Shown here piece by piece: positions 1-12,033 of a stretch of 64,000 nucleotides of DNA. The first letter of the stretch is position 1. Each line of letters opens with the position of its first letter. The position numbers and the translations under genes were made by a program. The stretch is from positions 541,391 through 605,390 of the forward strand of contig JXTB01000171.1 of assembly GCA_002914805.1 (NCBI GenBank). The letters run 5' to 3'. This DNA is from Parasponia andersonii (taxonomy: Eukaryota; Streptophyta; Magnoliopsida; Rosales; Cannabaceae). The notes under the pieces are model-generated. The model was given only the letters and a program-made list of their open reading frames with translations, searched no databases and was not told the DNA's origin.

Positions 1-216
1 AGTAGCGAGGTACATTTCCAATATACAAATGGTTATAAAAAAATTGTTTGCTTTGTTTCTACTTTAAATTACACTCTTTTGAAAGTAATTTTAAGTATAA
101 AGTCTATCTCCAAAACTCTTTTCAAAATAGTCCTTTTGCATTGTTGATCGAAGTGTTGAGCATGGTCGAATTCTAAGTTAAAAATGCCATTTTGCGGATA
201 ATTTTAGAAGAGAGGT

Positions 217-920
217 GTTGTGCGGTCTAAAATCCTATGTCAGGTCGCATGAGCAAGATTGAGTACGACCTCATCCGTAAGGGTTGCATGCGACCTCCAC
301 AGCATAAGATGCATGCGACCTCCATAAGATAAGTTGCATGCAACCTTCTCTGAATAGGTTATGTGCGACCTCCACCGTAGGAGTTACGTGCGACCTCCTC
401 CGAATAGGTTATGTGCGACCCGAAAGAAAATGAAACTAATCTCAGCTTCGTCAAACGGGTAACCTACAAGGAAAAGGAAACAAAAGTTTCTCTTTCAAGT
501 TCAATCAGTTACCCAGTTTAAGTGATTACCCAATTATATTGTTACTCAAATTGTATTACCCGATTGTATAGTTACTTACAATTAGGAACATTGAGTTACC
601 CTCATCTATATAAAGGGAGTTCAATGCTTCGGTGAAGGGGGACCTTTTCTAATCTAGAGAGATTGGTTTTTTCCGAATCTAGGGAGGCTAAGTGATTCTT
701 GAGAGTATTTTCTTTTTATTTCTGGACAACACATTGTAATTTTGAGTTCTTGTAATTCTCCAAAAAATAGTGAAAGACAGTGGACGTAAGCTCATCTTTT
801 TCGAGGCTGAATCACTATAAAATCTTTGCATCTTTATTTACTTTGATTAATAACTCAATTCACATAAGCCACATTTCGTAATTTTTTCTAAATTTATTGT
901 TGACAAAACCTCCATCAACA
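217..920 (+). mobile_element. Solo LTR, Ty3/Gypsy Tat-type family
   Basis: The sequence starts TGTTGTGCGGTCTAAAAT and ends ACAAAACCTCCATCAACA. It is flanked on both sides by the 5-bp duplication AGAGG (212-216 and 921-925), so both ends are exact. A TATA box (TATATAAA) lies at 607-614. No internal region or second LTR follows, so this is a solo LTR left by LTR-LTR recombination. Start, end and several middle stretches match the LTR at 52504-53093 read on minus, so both belong to one family. This copy is 704 bp against 590 bp there; the difference is mostly a tandem array in U3. Confidence 0.88.
254..430 (+). repeat. 25-bp tandem array in LTR U3
   Basis: The motif CGACC(TC) recurs at 266, 291, 316, 341 (variant), 366, 391 and 416, an exact 25-bp spacing over seven copies. 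The units carry TGCATGCGACCTCC or TTATGTGCGACC variants. The array lies upstream of the TATA box at 607, in the expected enhancer part of U3. The related LTR at 52504-53093 has only about two or three recognisable units. Confidence 0.85.
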
Positions 921-929
921 AGAGGCTTT

Positions 930-2290
930 TTCTAAATGTATTCAAGGTTAATTACCTTATTATATATTTATTACGTGCCAAAAAATGAAAGAATTGGAAA
1001 TGAGCAAAAACAAAACGAGTTGGATTGAAACAAGAATAGTTAGCAAAGCATTGTGGGAAACAAAGCTTCAATGCTATGGCACTGGACCTCGTGTGCTATG
1101 TCGCTAGATGTAGAGAAGAAAAAAATAAAAGTTTGAGGGTCAAGGACCCTAGACTCATCACCAAGATACTATATCTTAAATGTTGCGGCACTAGACACAC
1201 AGATTGTCCATCGATTTTAAGAATTATGCACTATTGGGACTCCGAATTCGCATGAAAAACCTCCAATACATCTCTTGGATTAATTTCATTATAAATAGGG
1301 GTCTTTAGATCATATTTGAGGTAGGTCCTAGACACCTAAATACCTGGAGAGGGAGAGAGAGAGAAGAAAAGCATAAAGGCGGGAGCTGCAACCGTCCTTC
1401 GTCCTTGTTCTTCTTTCTTTTATCTTTCTCTTGTTCTAATATCATGTTTTGATTATTCATTCTTGTACATGTTAGATTAGTTTAGGTTAGGTAAAGGGTG
1501 ATTTTAAAGTCTTAAGTATGAATATATATATATATATTAAATCACTAATTTTATATATCAATTATTTTATTCAAAATTATTATTATTCTTCTATGCCTTG
1601 ATGACCACAATTTCTATTTAGCCAACTAGTTAAATGATTCATGATAGATTTCTAAGGCTATATTAGAATCTTAGATCTGTAATTGTCTAAATTTTCTAAT
1701 TACTAATCTTAAATTAAAGTTCATTGAATTCATGCTAAGTGATTGATTAACTGTGATGAAGAATAATACTCTAGGCAAAAGAAAATCCAAGCTTTTGTGA
1801 TTATTACCTATGATCAATCTATCTTTCTCTACTTAATGCATTGATTAGATTTAAATTAAGAGAGCTTGTTTAATATTTATTTAATTGATAGAATTTAGAC
1901 GAAGAGCTTATTTTATCTATTAAAAACTTAAGGAAAGATTTGAATAGTATGAACATACGAGCTATCTAAAGCTGGTAATTTATAAGTAATCGAATATAAA
2001 ATTTGGTAATTAAATAGTAGGAATATCTAGTAGTAGAAAATGATCTTTTAAGTTGTTTATTTTATTATTGTTGCACTTTCTGTATTTTCTTGCTTTTATT
2101 TAATTTAATTATATTTTAATTTCTCCTAAACCCTTAAGGTTAATAGCTTACTAATTAGATCAGTTCCTCGTGAGATCGACCATTCTTGTTACTGTACTAA
2201 GCTTTCCAAGATAGTTAAAGAGATATTAGAATTTAATTTGACTGCATTGAGAACCGCTATCAATGTTATTCCAAAGAGAATATTTTGTAG
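930..2290. other. Possible old LTR or leader relic, unresolved
   Basis: There is no open reading frame of note. A TATA-like TATAAATAG near 1290 is followed by purine-rich GAGAGG repeats and a T-rich stretch. Near 2160 comes CCTCGTGAGATCGACC, a phrase often seen near the inner end of plant Ty3/Gypsy LTRs. I could not find paired ends or target duplications. It sits downstream of exon 4 of the WAT1-related gene and may lie within its fourth intron. An ancient LTR-like insertion is the best guess. Confidence 0.3.
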
Positions 2291-2553
2291 AAAGTGAAAG
2301 AGACTATTTTAATCGTATTTTGAATGTAAAATAAATAATCAAATTTTTAAAAGTAATTTTTATTAAAACACTTATTTTTTTAAAAAAACTATTCACATAG
2401 TCTTTTCACGCATACTTCAAGAGTAGTTGTGTTATAACCTAACAACACTACTTATACCAAAGTTTAAACTTTTTTTTTCAGTGCCCTTCCAAAAAAGCTA
2501 TTTTTGCAAAGGGCCCAATAAAAATCTTAACTATAAAAATGTGAAGCATGTAC

Positions 2554-4300
2554 CTGTAAAACGAAGTACGCTGACAAAGACAACAATGAAGCAAAAAGCA
2601 TTATCGAGCCTTTTATCCAGTCTTTGTCCAAAGATAGTTTCGAATGATCTGAAACGCTTTGATTATCGGAGCTTTGTGTGTTTATTAGTGAACATGTTGA
2701 TATGAGACTGATACCCTTGTACAGAGTCATGAGCGCTGCACCACCAAAAGCAACAACAGTTCCCACTATCTTTGCTTGGCTACTCTGCTTTGAAATCTCC
2801 ATTTTCTCCATTCTGATCATGACCAAAAACTATATAGCGCAAATAATATATAGTCCAATACAGAATCCAAATATCATTATTATTTGTATCTTATAAAGAA
2901 GAATTAAGTACATATCTCACCTATGTACTAAATAAGATCAATTATGCTTATAATCTCTAAACTATAGGCGAGTGAGTTTTTTTTTTTTCGGTTCCTAAAT
3001 TTTATAATCTATGTTTTTAGTCGTCTTATTAAATGTGTTATTTGTTAATCCTTGTACCCTTGTTTTGTTAAATTTTTTAAAATTGAAGGGTATAGCAGTA
3101 ATTTCATATAAGAATTAGTCCAAGGCCTTAGATTTGAACAGGTTAGCCTACTTTTCGTTAAAGATTTAGGGGAAAACGTTAAAACTAAAAAGACTAAAGA
3201 AAGTTCCAAAACCGAACTAGAAGGTTTTTTTTTTTTTCTTTTGAGTGGAGCCAAACTAGAAGTTTTAAATTTAAGGATTAAGATGATAATGTCTCAATAT
3301 TATAGGGACCAAGAAAATAATTATTCAACATTGATATATTAATATGTGTGGACATGTAAAACATTGTTTATTTTCAAATTTCAATTGATTTAAAAAATTG
3401 TAACTCCGATCAACAAATGATAACTCATTTATCATGTTATATCAATCGTATTAAAAAACTGAACCATCAATGCCTCCAAAAGAAGGGGAAAAAAAACAAA
3501 AAATTGAACACCAGTCTCGTACACACTATTTATAAATGCATAATAATGAATACGTCCAAAAAAAAAAAAACTATATACGAATATGTGTCATAATGATCTA
3601 ACTTTAAATTGTACCTGCACAATACTGCGAAGATGAAGGTCATGGAGGGAATTAAGTTGCACATTGCAGATACAAATGTTGGAGAAGTGTATTCTAGTCC
3701 AGCAAAATACAGTACTCTTCCTAACACATCTCTGAAACAAATAGGATAATATCAAAGGTGCTAATATCTTGTTACCTGAGGACTCAATTATTAACTAGCC
3801 ATATAGCATTAGACCAAACAATATTATTGCCGATCAATTTTTGTTAGGGTACCGGAAGAGCAATATGTGTGCATATATACTGACCCAAGTAATCCCAAGA
3901 AGAAGACATCTCGCAGCACTAGTAGGCTGATTTTGCTGCCATTTTTCCTGCTCGGAAAAAAGATAGTGCGGGCCGGATTATGGCTTAACTAAATTTGATG
4001 ATCTCATATTCAACTTAATGGCTAGAAAGATCTTAATTGAATATATAATTAAACCAAATGAAAAACATGCCTTTCGAAGACAAGTGCAAGAGGAGCAGAA
4101 GCTAGACTTCCAAAAGCAGTTGAATAGACCAAAAGCACATAGCGGCTCATGCCTTGGTCTAGAGAGACTTTGGAGACTATGTTGAACCCTTCCACGCATA
4201 TATTACAAAATATGCATTGGAGATATGGTGCATACTGTTCTATCAGTATTTCTTTCTTACTTCTTACTCTCGCTCGCCTAGAACTGTCTTGCTCTTCCAT
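2554..4300 (-). CDS. WAT1-related (MtN21/EamA) transporter, 5' part, exons 1-4
   Basis: Four exons read on minus: 4300-4071, 3947-3885, 3731-3615 and 2812-2554. They give 669 coding bases (223 codons) without a stop and with compatible phases at each junction. The product matches the plant drug/metabolite transporter family. Family motifs seen are ALVFER after TM2, GRVLYFAGLEYTSPTFVSAM (TM3-TM4), NLIPSMTFIFAVL (TM4) and AKIVGTVVAFGGAALMTLYKG-like TM5, ending in TM6 at AYFVLQ. This covers the first EamA domain and the start of the second half; about 150-170 residues are missing. Exon 4 ends at a normal donor (CAG|GTACAT), and no further exon appears down to base 1, so the rest is either left of the window beyond repeats or lost. 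Members transport small molecules such as auxin or amino acids across plasma or vacuolar membranes; the substrate here is unknown. I chose the ATG at 4300 over the in-frame ATG at 4327 because a TATA box lies at 4337-4344. Confidence 0.82.
2990..3310. repeat. Candidate MITE in intron 3
   Basis: The left edge GGTTCCTAAATTTTATAAT and the reverse complement of the right edge, GGTCCCTATAATATTGAGAC, resemble each other and the common plant MITE end 'GGTCCCTAAACTATA'. The length is about 320 bp with T-rich runs inside. No clear target duplication is visible. It lies in the 802-bp intron between exons 3 and 4. Confidence 0.3.
3948..4070 (-). other. GC-AG intron 1 of the WAT1-related gene
   Basis: The exon 1/intron boundary reads GAAAG|GCATGT and the acceptor reads CCGAGCAG|GAAAAATGG. 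Only this GC donor restores the conserved F-E-R-K junction in frame. The nearest GT (four bases further in) would shift exon 2 out of frame. GC-AG introns are a known minor class, usually with an AG before the GC donor, as here. Confidence 0.65.
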
Positions 4301-4336
4301 TTTATGACCATATTTCTTGTACTTCAAAGTTCCGCT

Positions 4337-4344
4337 CTTTTATA
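4337..4344 (-). promoter_or_regulatory. TATA box of the WAT1-related gene
   Basis: On minus the sequence reads GCTATAAAAGAGC. A transcript starting about 30 bases downstream would begin near 4305-4310, just before the ATG at 4300, implying a very short leader. This argues against the upstream in-frame ATG at 4327. It is inferred from spacing only. Confidence 0.5.
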
Positions 4345-7300
4345 GCAAGATATATTTTTTTCTTTCATAATGATAAAAATACAAAACCTTAGGGAGGTCA
4401 TTTTATTCATAAAAAGAACAAAACTACCCCAGAGAGCAAAAGAAAATAAAATAAATGAAAGCATAAACAACTATTTTAAGTTTTTCTCACCAATACCAGG
4501 CTGAATATTATAAGAAGAACATGTTTAGAATCTTTTGTTGCCTTTAGTTTAGGAAGAACAGACACCTAACCGTATTATCAATCAGGAAACAGAAGCTCCA
4601 CCTCTCTTTGTGCTTGCTGGGGGTAAAGTTAGTACCGCTTATTTTTGGGCCTATACCTGGCATAAAAAAGATATTTATGTTTTTATGGCTCCTTTATTAC
4701 AAAAAATAGATAATTGCTATTTAAGATTATTAGTAATTATATTTCAGAATATTATCTAATAAGTATCTTATTATGATTAGGTTACCAAAAATTAATTATT
4801 ATTAATTATTTAATTAATGGAGTAATTATTATTAATTATTTAATTAATAGAGTTTCTTATTTATAAAACACTTCTTCTTTACTTATAAATACATAATCTT
4901 TTTCTTCATTCTACATCTTTTTTTTTTTTCTATTCTACTATTTCTACTAAAATCTCTATATTTTTATTAATTACTTACTCCTTTTGCAAGGAACTCATAA
5001 TTTGATCCCTGCATATGCAATATTACAAGTGATCATGATCCTTCTACAAATTTAATTGTAAATCTTAATCTTAACATTTACACTGCTCTTCTTGAGTCAT
5101 ATCCAAGACCGCTTTAGCTAAATCATATAATAAAATAAGGGGAAAGGTGGTTCTATTGTCATATCTCTTGTACTAAGATAATATATATTATAATCACATC
5201 CCTAATTATGAACCGAAAAAAATGAAATAATCGTCATTTAATGGTATTTTTCTCTTAATTAAAATTATTAATTATTGGTTTGATAAAAATTAATATTTGA
5301 AATCAAAATTTAATTGTCAAAAATTGAAAACTTTCTTTAGTTCGACTAGTAGATGGGGTCTGTATAATTTCTTGTTATTCATTTTTCTTTTCAAAGAGCC
5401 TTGTATAAAGATATTTATTAGTTCTGGAATGTCATGGCCATAGTTAAACAAAAGTTAGGAAACATTAGCACAAAAAAATAAAATAAAATGAGGAGATCTC
5501 ACTCTTGATCACTTGAATCCACCTACTCCTATAGTGAGTATATCTATACAAATTAGTAATTTAATATTTCTGATTTACATATGCGTTCCACTTAATTACG
5601 CTTGCTTAAAATTAAATCAAGTGCTTTCTGACTAAGATGGGCTTGGATGAGTTCTTTTTTTTTTCTTTTTTTTATTCATATGTACTTTTTGATTCACGGC
5701 CATCACCCACCATTCATATGATTCTACTTTGTGACCACTTCAATGAGAATCTGATGCATATTTCAATAAACATATGCAAAGAGTATTATTTTGCGTTGCT
5801 GTCGGCCGTGATGCGTATCATGACTCTCTATTAGGCGGCGACAAATTAATAACGGACATATTATAACATTTTCTTTTGATGAAAAGATATATTATAGCAT
5901 ACATACACATAAATACATATACACAGATATGTATTATGGCATCATATGCCAGACAAGTTAACTATATGGTATGTTATAGTATTGATCACGAATATATTCT
6001 CGGTCATATTTCAGTACTTGGCATATCTGGTGATTGATCTCTTTTTCTTTGAGCAAAGGTTAAGAGAGTTAAAGAACTAATTATTTAAGATTTCTAGTCA
6101 AATCTTGATGTTATGATAGTGCTCCCTACTAATTAAGGAGTTATGAATATAGAACTCTTTAAGTACGCGAAAGAGAGTCTTTATTGATTGGCGCGTATAC
6201 AACCTTCTTGATGTGCTTATACTTTTCAACATTGTTTTGATTTACGCTGCCTAGCTCCTGTTATAATGATATCCGGAGCATCTAAACTTTTCCAAATGAT
6301 TACTTGATCAGGAACACAACATAGTTTTATGGATCTTTCACGTTGTTGTTAAAAATTTTGAATAATTTTTAAAGCAAAACTTCCCGAAAGAAAAAAGGTA
6401 AGAGTCAAGAGAAAGAAGCAAAAATAAAATTCTACCAAGTTTAGGCCTAATATTATATGGGGAGAGTGATTTGAATCTTTAATTGTTCGCCTTCTGTTTA
6501 GGTTTTTTTTTTTCTTCCGGAACATTGTTGGGCATCATCCGCTTCACCTAGGAACAATGAATGGTCCAAAATTAATGCTCATGTGGAACCATGAATATTG
6601 TGTTTGGCGCACGGGGGTCCACCATTGTTTAATACAAGGACAAAAATTAAAGAAATATAGAGAAAAATATCGATATTGTTGGAAATTTTGGAAATGCATG
6701 AAAATTTTATATCAAATGTAGAAAAATTAAGAGAAAGCTTAGTATGTTTAAAACAATAAAAAATACTATATTTCTTAGAAATACATGAAATAAATATATT
6801 GCATATAAAGATTGGGAAAATATGATTACAACGAAAGGAATAGATATAATTGGTAGAGTTAAGAGTATGAAAAATACATCATATTAAAAAATATAATTTA
6901 TCTAAAGCTCAAAGAATTTGTTTAGTTAAAATAAAATTCACGTTGAAACATATTTATATAATGCGTATAAAATAATAAAAATGTTGTAAAATTATTGTAT
7001 ATTTAAAAATTTATTATGCATTTTAAAATAATCCAGCAAAACATATTAAACAACAGTTATCCACGTTGATAGTCGAAATTCAACCTTCATATTAAAGGAG
7101 CTCTTCTCAGGCAATATCAAGCATATTCACATATATAAACACAATATATCTCGACGTGGGCTACAATACAAACTCATTACGACCTATAGATTTCATACAA
7201 GACTATAAAATCAGGATAAGTATATTTCTATTTTGTATGCAATCTATTATATTCGTTAGAAAAGCATAAACACGTACATCCCTTTTTGGTTTCAATATGC

Positions 7301-7345
7301 ATTTTTAAATTATTTAATTAGTGATCGAGTAGTTAAAGACATAAG
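4345..7345. other. Intergenic DNA, no gene recognised
   Basis: This is AT-rich sequence upstream of the WAT1-related gene. A direct repeat of about 30 bp (core ATTATTAATTATTTAATTAAT) occurs twice at about 4796-4853. Stretches near 4430-4560 and 6400-6520 look like two diverged copies of one fragment (both with AATATTATA followed by GTTTAGG). The few short open frames here have no recognisable motif. Confidence 0.5.
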
Positions 7346-9470
7346 TGTCATGACCGGAATTTTAAAACCGTAATTTTTAGTAATTTTAAGTTGAAACATT
7401 GATTTTTCTAAAATTTTAAAAATTTGAGTTCTTGAAATTTTAAATTTTTATCCTCAAAAGTAAGTAAATTTCAAATCAAAGAAACCCCTCGTTAGTATAG
7501 GTCTTTAAATAAAATACTTCACTTACAGATTAAAGAAATTCTAATTAATTTATTTAGAAATATTTTGATAAATCATAAATTTCAATAAAGAGAGTTCAGT
7601 TTTAAATCTTAGGCCTAATATCCAAATAATTTATATAAAATTATTTGTGTTTTTAAGTACTTAATTTAATAGTAAAATTATTCTCATATATGCACTTAGT
7701 AAATACACTACTATTGGCTAATAAATCTGATATAGAAAAGAAAAAATGATATAGAATAAGAACTAACCAACAAAGAGGTAGAAAACAGCATACTCTGCTA
7801 AGCAAGCTTGTCAAGCCACCATGACAAATTACCCCAAAAAATGAATCAACACCTAAAAATGAGAAGAACGTACTCTGTACAGATTCAATTACAGGTTTTT
7901 GAGTAAAATACTTATTTTCAAGGTCTTGTATGGTCAATATATTAGTTAAAGAGCTTTACTAAAATCCAACTGAAAACACTGACCAAAGGTTTATATATTC
8001 CAACTATTGTAAAACATAGTCTCAAAATAAAATCACTGTCCAAAGGTTCAATCATTCCAAACCATTATAAAATATCACATTTAAACTAGTACATATCTAT
8101 TCAAGTCAAATATATAATAGGTAATATAATTAATGACAAGTCTGAGTCACCAAAGACTTGAATGGGGTGACTGCATATGTGTACTATATTCGAGTCACCT
8201 AAATTGGTAACAGTGAGTATGATATATAGTCTGAACACCTTGAATGGGATATCGTAAGTCCGAGCACCCAATAGGGGTACATAAGTCCGTCGGCTGGGTA
8301 GGTGCAATGAATGCATACAATGCTGTATGTATGATATTTTTGAGAATACATACCATTTTTCCACAAAAGGCCAAAATAGCTCATGCATTGTTTTTAATTA
8401 ACCAAGTTCAGTTCTCAAAACTAAATTCTTATTTAAATTAGATTTCATAAAAATTTCGGCAACACAATAATCTTTTTCATCAAAATCAATAAAATCCAAT
8501 TCCTGTAGAAAACATTTCCAGAACACGATAATTTTGCACACCAACTAGTGTGATGTGCATCCCACGTAGTTTAAATATCAATTTTGGGCAAAACAAATAT
8601 AGATCACATTTTATGAATTATTTTACGAAATTTTATATTTATTCAAAATATGTAAAAATCAAAATTAAATTAATTTAAAGACTAAGTAATCANNNNNNNN
8701 NNNNNNNNNNNNNNNNNNNNNNNNNNNNNNNNNNNNNNNNNNNNNNNNNNNNNNNNNNNNNNNNNNNNNNNNNNNNNNNNNNNNNNNNNNNNNNNNNNNN
8801 NNNNNNNNNNNNNNNNNNNNNNNNNNNNNNNNNNNNNNNNNNNNNNNNNNNNNNNNNNNNNNNNNNNNNATTAGATTGAAAAATTTTAATACAAAACTAA
8901 AGTAACTCAAAAATGGAAAAATTCAATTTGAGCAAATTCAAGATTAGATATATATATACTACATGAAAGATCGTGAAGAGACGAATCAAACCCGGTCAAT
9001 TTTATAGCCAGACATCACTGAAATCAGTGCTAGCGTCGGAAAATTGTCCGCGGCTTCCACATGTCACTAGCAGCAAACAAAGATGTTTCATGCGACAGGA
9101 ACAGCAGCACACAGTTCATCTGGAGTTGGGTTTCTTCTTCGACTAATGATGGCGGCGACGCTCGTCGATGTCGTGAAGAGCTCCATCGGAGTTTGGTTGG
9201 AATTTTAGCGTTTCTGTTGGCTTTTCGAGAGAGAGATTGAGAGAGGAGAGAGAAAGGGATAAGGGGTGAGTGAGCTACAAGCCACGTGTCAGCTCCTTAA
9301 AGGGCAATGCAATTTTTTAAAAATGTGCACATAAGTCCTTAATTTTCAAATTTTCTTTCAAATTTTTCCTTCAAATTTACAATTTAGTCTCTCTTTCAAC
9401 TATTTTCACATTTTTGCCCAAATTCGAAATTAATAATTTTTTTTTCTCAAAAAAAAGATTGGGTCAAAAG
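7346..9470 (-). mobile_element. Solo LTR, Ty3/Gypsy (family shared with 21297 and 27040)
   Basis: The left end TGTCATGACCGGAATTTTAA is the LTR 3' end read on plus; it is the inverse of the ...GGTCATGACA end seen at 63863. Inside are the same landmarks as in the other copies of this family: a GCTTGTCAAGCCACC stretch near 7805 and a leader region with GAGAGAG runs near 9225. The right end is not exact; alignment to the copy ending at 25459 puts it between about 9420 and 9475. No gag or pol follows. It contains a 177-base N run. Confidence 0.7.
8693..8869. other. Assembly gap (177 N)
   Basis: There are 177 consecutive N inside the solo LTR at 7346. Any open frame read across it is an artefact. 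Its true length is unknown. Confidence 0.98.
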
Positions 9471-9760
9471 AACATATTATTCTTATAAAAAAAAAGGAGT
9501 TTTACATTCAGCATAGTAATGAATACTCAACATGTGATAATGAATCTAGAATAGTGCTAATAAACAAAACTAGGCCATCATATCTAAACTATATTATAGC
9601 TCTAGCCAAAAGAAACCATTTCATAATTAAATTGAAAAATTTCATAGATACGATCATCAATATCTAAGAAAAGCTACTCCATATAGAAGTCCTCAGCTGC
9701 CGCCAAAAATCGTTACCAAGCTGCTTCTTCTCTATCTAGATTTCTCTATAGACTTTTTAC
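9471..9760. other. Spacer between two LTR insertions, nothing recognised
   Basis: About 290 bases of AT-rich sequence without an open frame or a recognisable repeat. It ends in TTTAC, which nearly matches the CTTAC at 20912-20916 and marks the target site of the Tat element. Confidence 0.5.
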
Positions 9761-9879
9761 TTTGGGACCCGTTCCCGAACCTTGTGCCACGAGGAAGGCC
9801 ACGCGGATCGCACGTGATTTCACAATCGGCCATTGGGCCGTCCGAGGTTAGGGCCGAATCCATCACTGACCCCAGACGG
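9761..9879 (+). repeat. 5' LTR, visible part only
   Basis: These 119 bases match the start of the LTR at 20042 (GGGACCCGTTCCCGAACC onward) with five differences by eye. They stop at the single N at 9880; the next bases are already internal sequence. The remaining roughly 750 bases of LTR and the primer site are absent from the assembly, so no primer-binding site can be given. Confidence 0.9.
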
Positions 9880-9880
9880 N

Positions 9881-11500
9881 AGTAATCACATTTTGAGAAT
9901 ACACACGTCCTGATGCCAAAGGAAGCTCCCGAGAAGAATGACCAGATCTGGGGCAGAAGCTAGATTAGATGCTTGCCACCCTGACGGAAGCAAACAGAAA
10001 GGCAGAGATGGCCCACGAGGGCGTCCTGGGTCTAAGGGATGAGGTCGCAGAGGTACGCAGAGATAATGCTCACCTCGCGGGTTTGCTGGCAAGTGAAGAT
10101 AGGACCCAACGGAGGGAAGATTTTGACGAAGAAGTCCAATAAGAGTTCGGAAGCCAACCACGGGGAGAAGCTCCTGCCCCGTCCGGGTCACGAATGCAGG
10201 GGGTACAGCAAAGCCAGTCGAGACCTTTCCAAAACAGGGGGGCAACGGGTGGAAGACACCATGAAAGCCCTAGGGGTACGCCCCCCGACTGGAAGCAAGA
10301 GATGATGGCAGAGTTGGGTAAGAGACTCGGCAACCATCATAGCCAGACCCCCGATGATCTGGCAGAACAAACTGTGCGAGGCATCAACTGGACGGCCTTC
10401 GCTGACTGGATCCAGATGGAACCCAGGCCGAGAGACTTCACGACCCCGACCTTCAGGCCGTTCGAGGGGAAAACTGACCCCCTCGACCACATATACCACT
10501 TCCAGCAGAAGATGGCCTTAGAGACCAGGGACGAGGCTATGACTTGCAAAGTTTTCTCTATGACCCTTGTGGGACCAGCCCTGTTATGGTTCAGGCAGCT
10601 CCCAGAAAAGTCCATAAACGGGTTCAAAGACTTCTGCAGACTTTTCCTGAGGCAGTACGCAGGTGTCCGAAAATAGCAAAAAACCATGCGAGACCTGGAC
10701 CCTTTGGAGTAGGCCGCAGATGAATCCCCGCGGGAGTACCTCTCGCGTTTCCTCGAGATAATGTCGCTGGTCCATAACGCAGACTTGGTCCAAGCTGCAG
10801 GCTCGTTCGTCCGGAGCCTGCAGCCGGGTTCAATGCTATCGGACCATCTCCTTCTAAATCTACCATACGACGTGGCGGACGTCCAGACCAAGTTGGAACG
10901 GGTATTCAGGGTACTGGAAAGCTGCCAGAAGGCGCCCAAGACCTCTGCCACAGTAACAACGACGCCAATACAACCCCTGGCCCCACAAGGGATGAAGAGG
11001 CCCCCACCGGGCCAAGGGCCGGCCCCGAAGCAAGAAGTTCTGGCACGAGACGGTTTGGAGAGAGGCAAGAGGAGGAAGATGACCATTGATCCTCTGCCCA
11101 AGTACGAGCTCAACACGCCGATCGACGTGATATACCTCTAGAACAGAGACAGGGGCATTTTCAAGGACCCGCCAAAATTCGGCGTCCCGGAGCATATGAA
11201 GAATAGGAACAGATACTGCCAGTTCCACAAAGATTTCGGGCACGACACCATCCACTGCCGCAATCTTTATGCTCAGGTCATGTTGGCAATCCACGCTGGC
11301 AGGTTGAAGCTGTACGTGAAAACCGATGAAGCCCAGCCGCGGCAAGACACTGCCAGGACTGAGAAAGGGAAGCAGGTCCAAGCCTCAGGGTCGGGAGAAC
11401 AGACCCTCAGGATAGTGCCGACCATCGTGGGCAGGCCTGAGCCGACCCACGATCAAGAGGAAAAACAGAAGTACCTCAAAAGAGCCGAGGGCAGGGTGAA
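9881..11500 (+). pseudogene. gag region of the Tat element
   Basis: A capsid-type stretch (TPTFRPFEGKTDPLDHIYHF, then VGPALLWFRQLPEKSI) at about 10430-10670 matches plant Retrotrans_gag. After it come a Pro-rich linker and, near 11200-11310, a motif YCQFHKDFGHDTIHC, the Tat-type zinc-like motif. Gag would form the particle shell. The region is fragmented into several open stretches. It is a fossil; pieces are not joined here. Confidence 0.85.
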
Positions 11501-11589
11501 GCCTGAAGGGGATGGGGCATTCCGTCAACCACTTGATGTCGGGAGAAGGCCGCGCATCCGCTGCCCCCATCATCTTTACTCAGCAAGAT

Positions 11590-12033
11590 CTATCCACGGT
11601 ACGTCATCCTCGTGATGACCCCTTGGTGATCAAGCTGCAGATCATCTCCGCATTGGTTGGACAGGTCTTGGTCGATGGTGGGAGCAGTGTCAATATCCTA
11701 TTCCTCAACACGTTCGAAAATATGGGTTTGGATAGGAGCGCACTCAGGCCAACCTATCAACCGCTTTTCGCTTTTGACAACACCAGGGTCTGCCCTTTAG
11801 GCATCGTTACCCTTAATGTCTGCGCGGTCGAAAGATGCGTGGACGTGGATTTTGTCGTCGTTGACTGCCAGTCTTCCTTCAATGTCATCATGGGAAGGGG
11901 ATGGATCCATGCCATGCATGGGGTCGCTTCCACCCTCCATCAAGTCTTAAGATGTCGGTCAAAGGACGACACGTACACGATTGACATCAAGGGGGACCAG
12001 GCCTCTGCAAGAAAGTGCTTTTCGGCTGCCTGA
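11590..12033 (+). pseudogene. Aspartic protease region of the Tat element
   Basis: The stretch shows VLVDGGSSVNILF, the D-G-S version of the retropepsin active site common in Tat elements, followed downstream by FNVIMGRGWIH. It lies between gag and RT, as expected for Ty3/Gypsy. The protease would process the Gag-Pol polyprotein. Confidence 0.8.

Noticed and set aside
254-430. Regular 25-bp spacing that could suggest a CRISPR-like array
   Set aside because: Units are contiguous without distinct spacers, lie in an LTR U3 with target duplications around it, and the genome is a plant nuclear one.
4678-5040. Possible solo LTR (TATAAATA, T-rich leader, CAATATTACA end)
   Set aside because: No matching partner, no convincing TG...CA ends with a target duplication. 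Left as intergenic DNA.
8665-8910. Open frame on minus
   Set aside because: It is mostly read through the 177-base N gap.
10337-11381. Long minus-strand open frames (up to 259 codons) opposite gag
   Set aside because: Shadows of the GC-rich gag region; they have no recognisable domain, unlike the plus strand.
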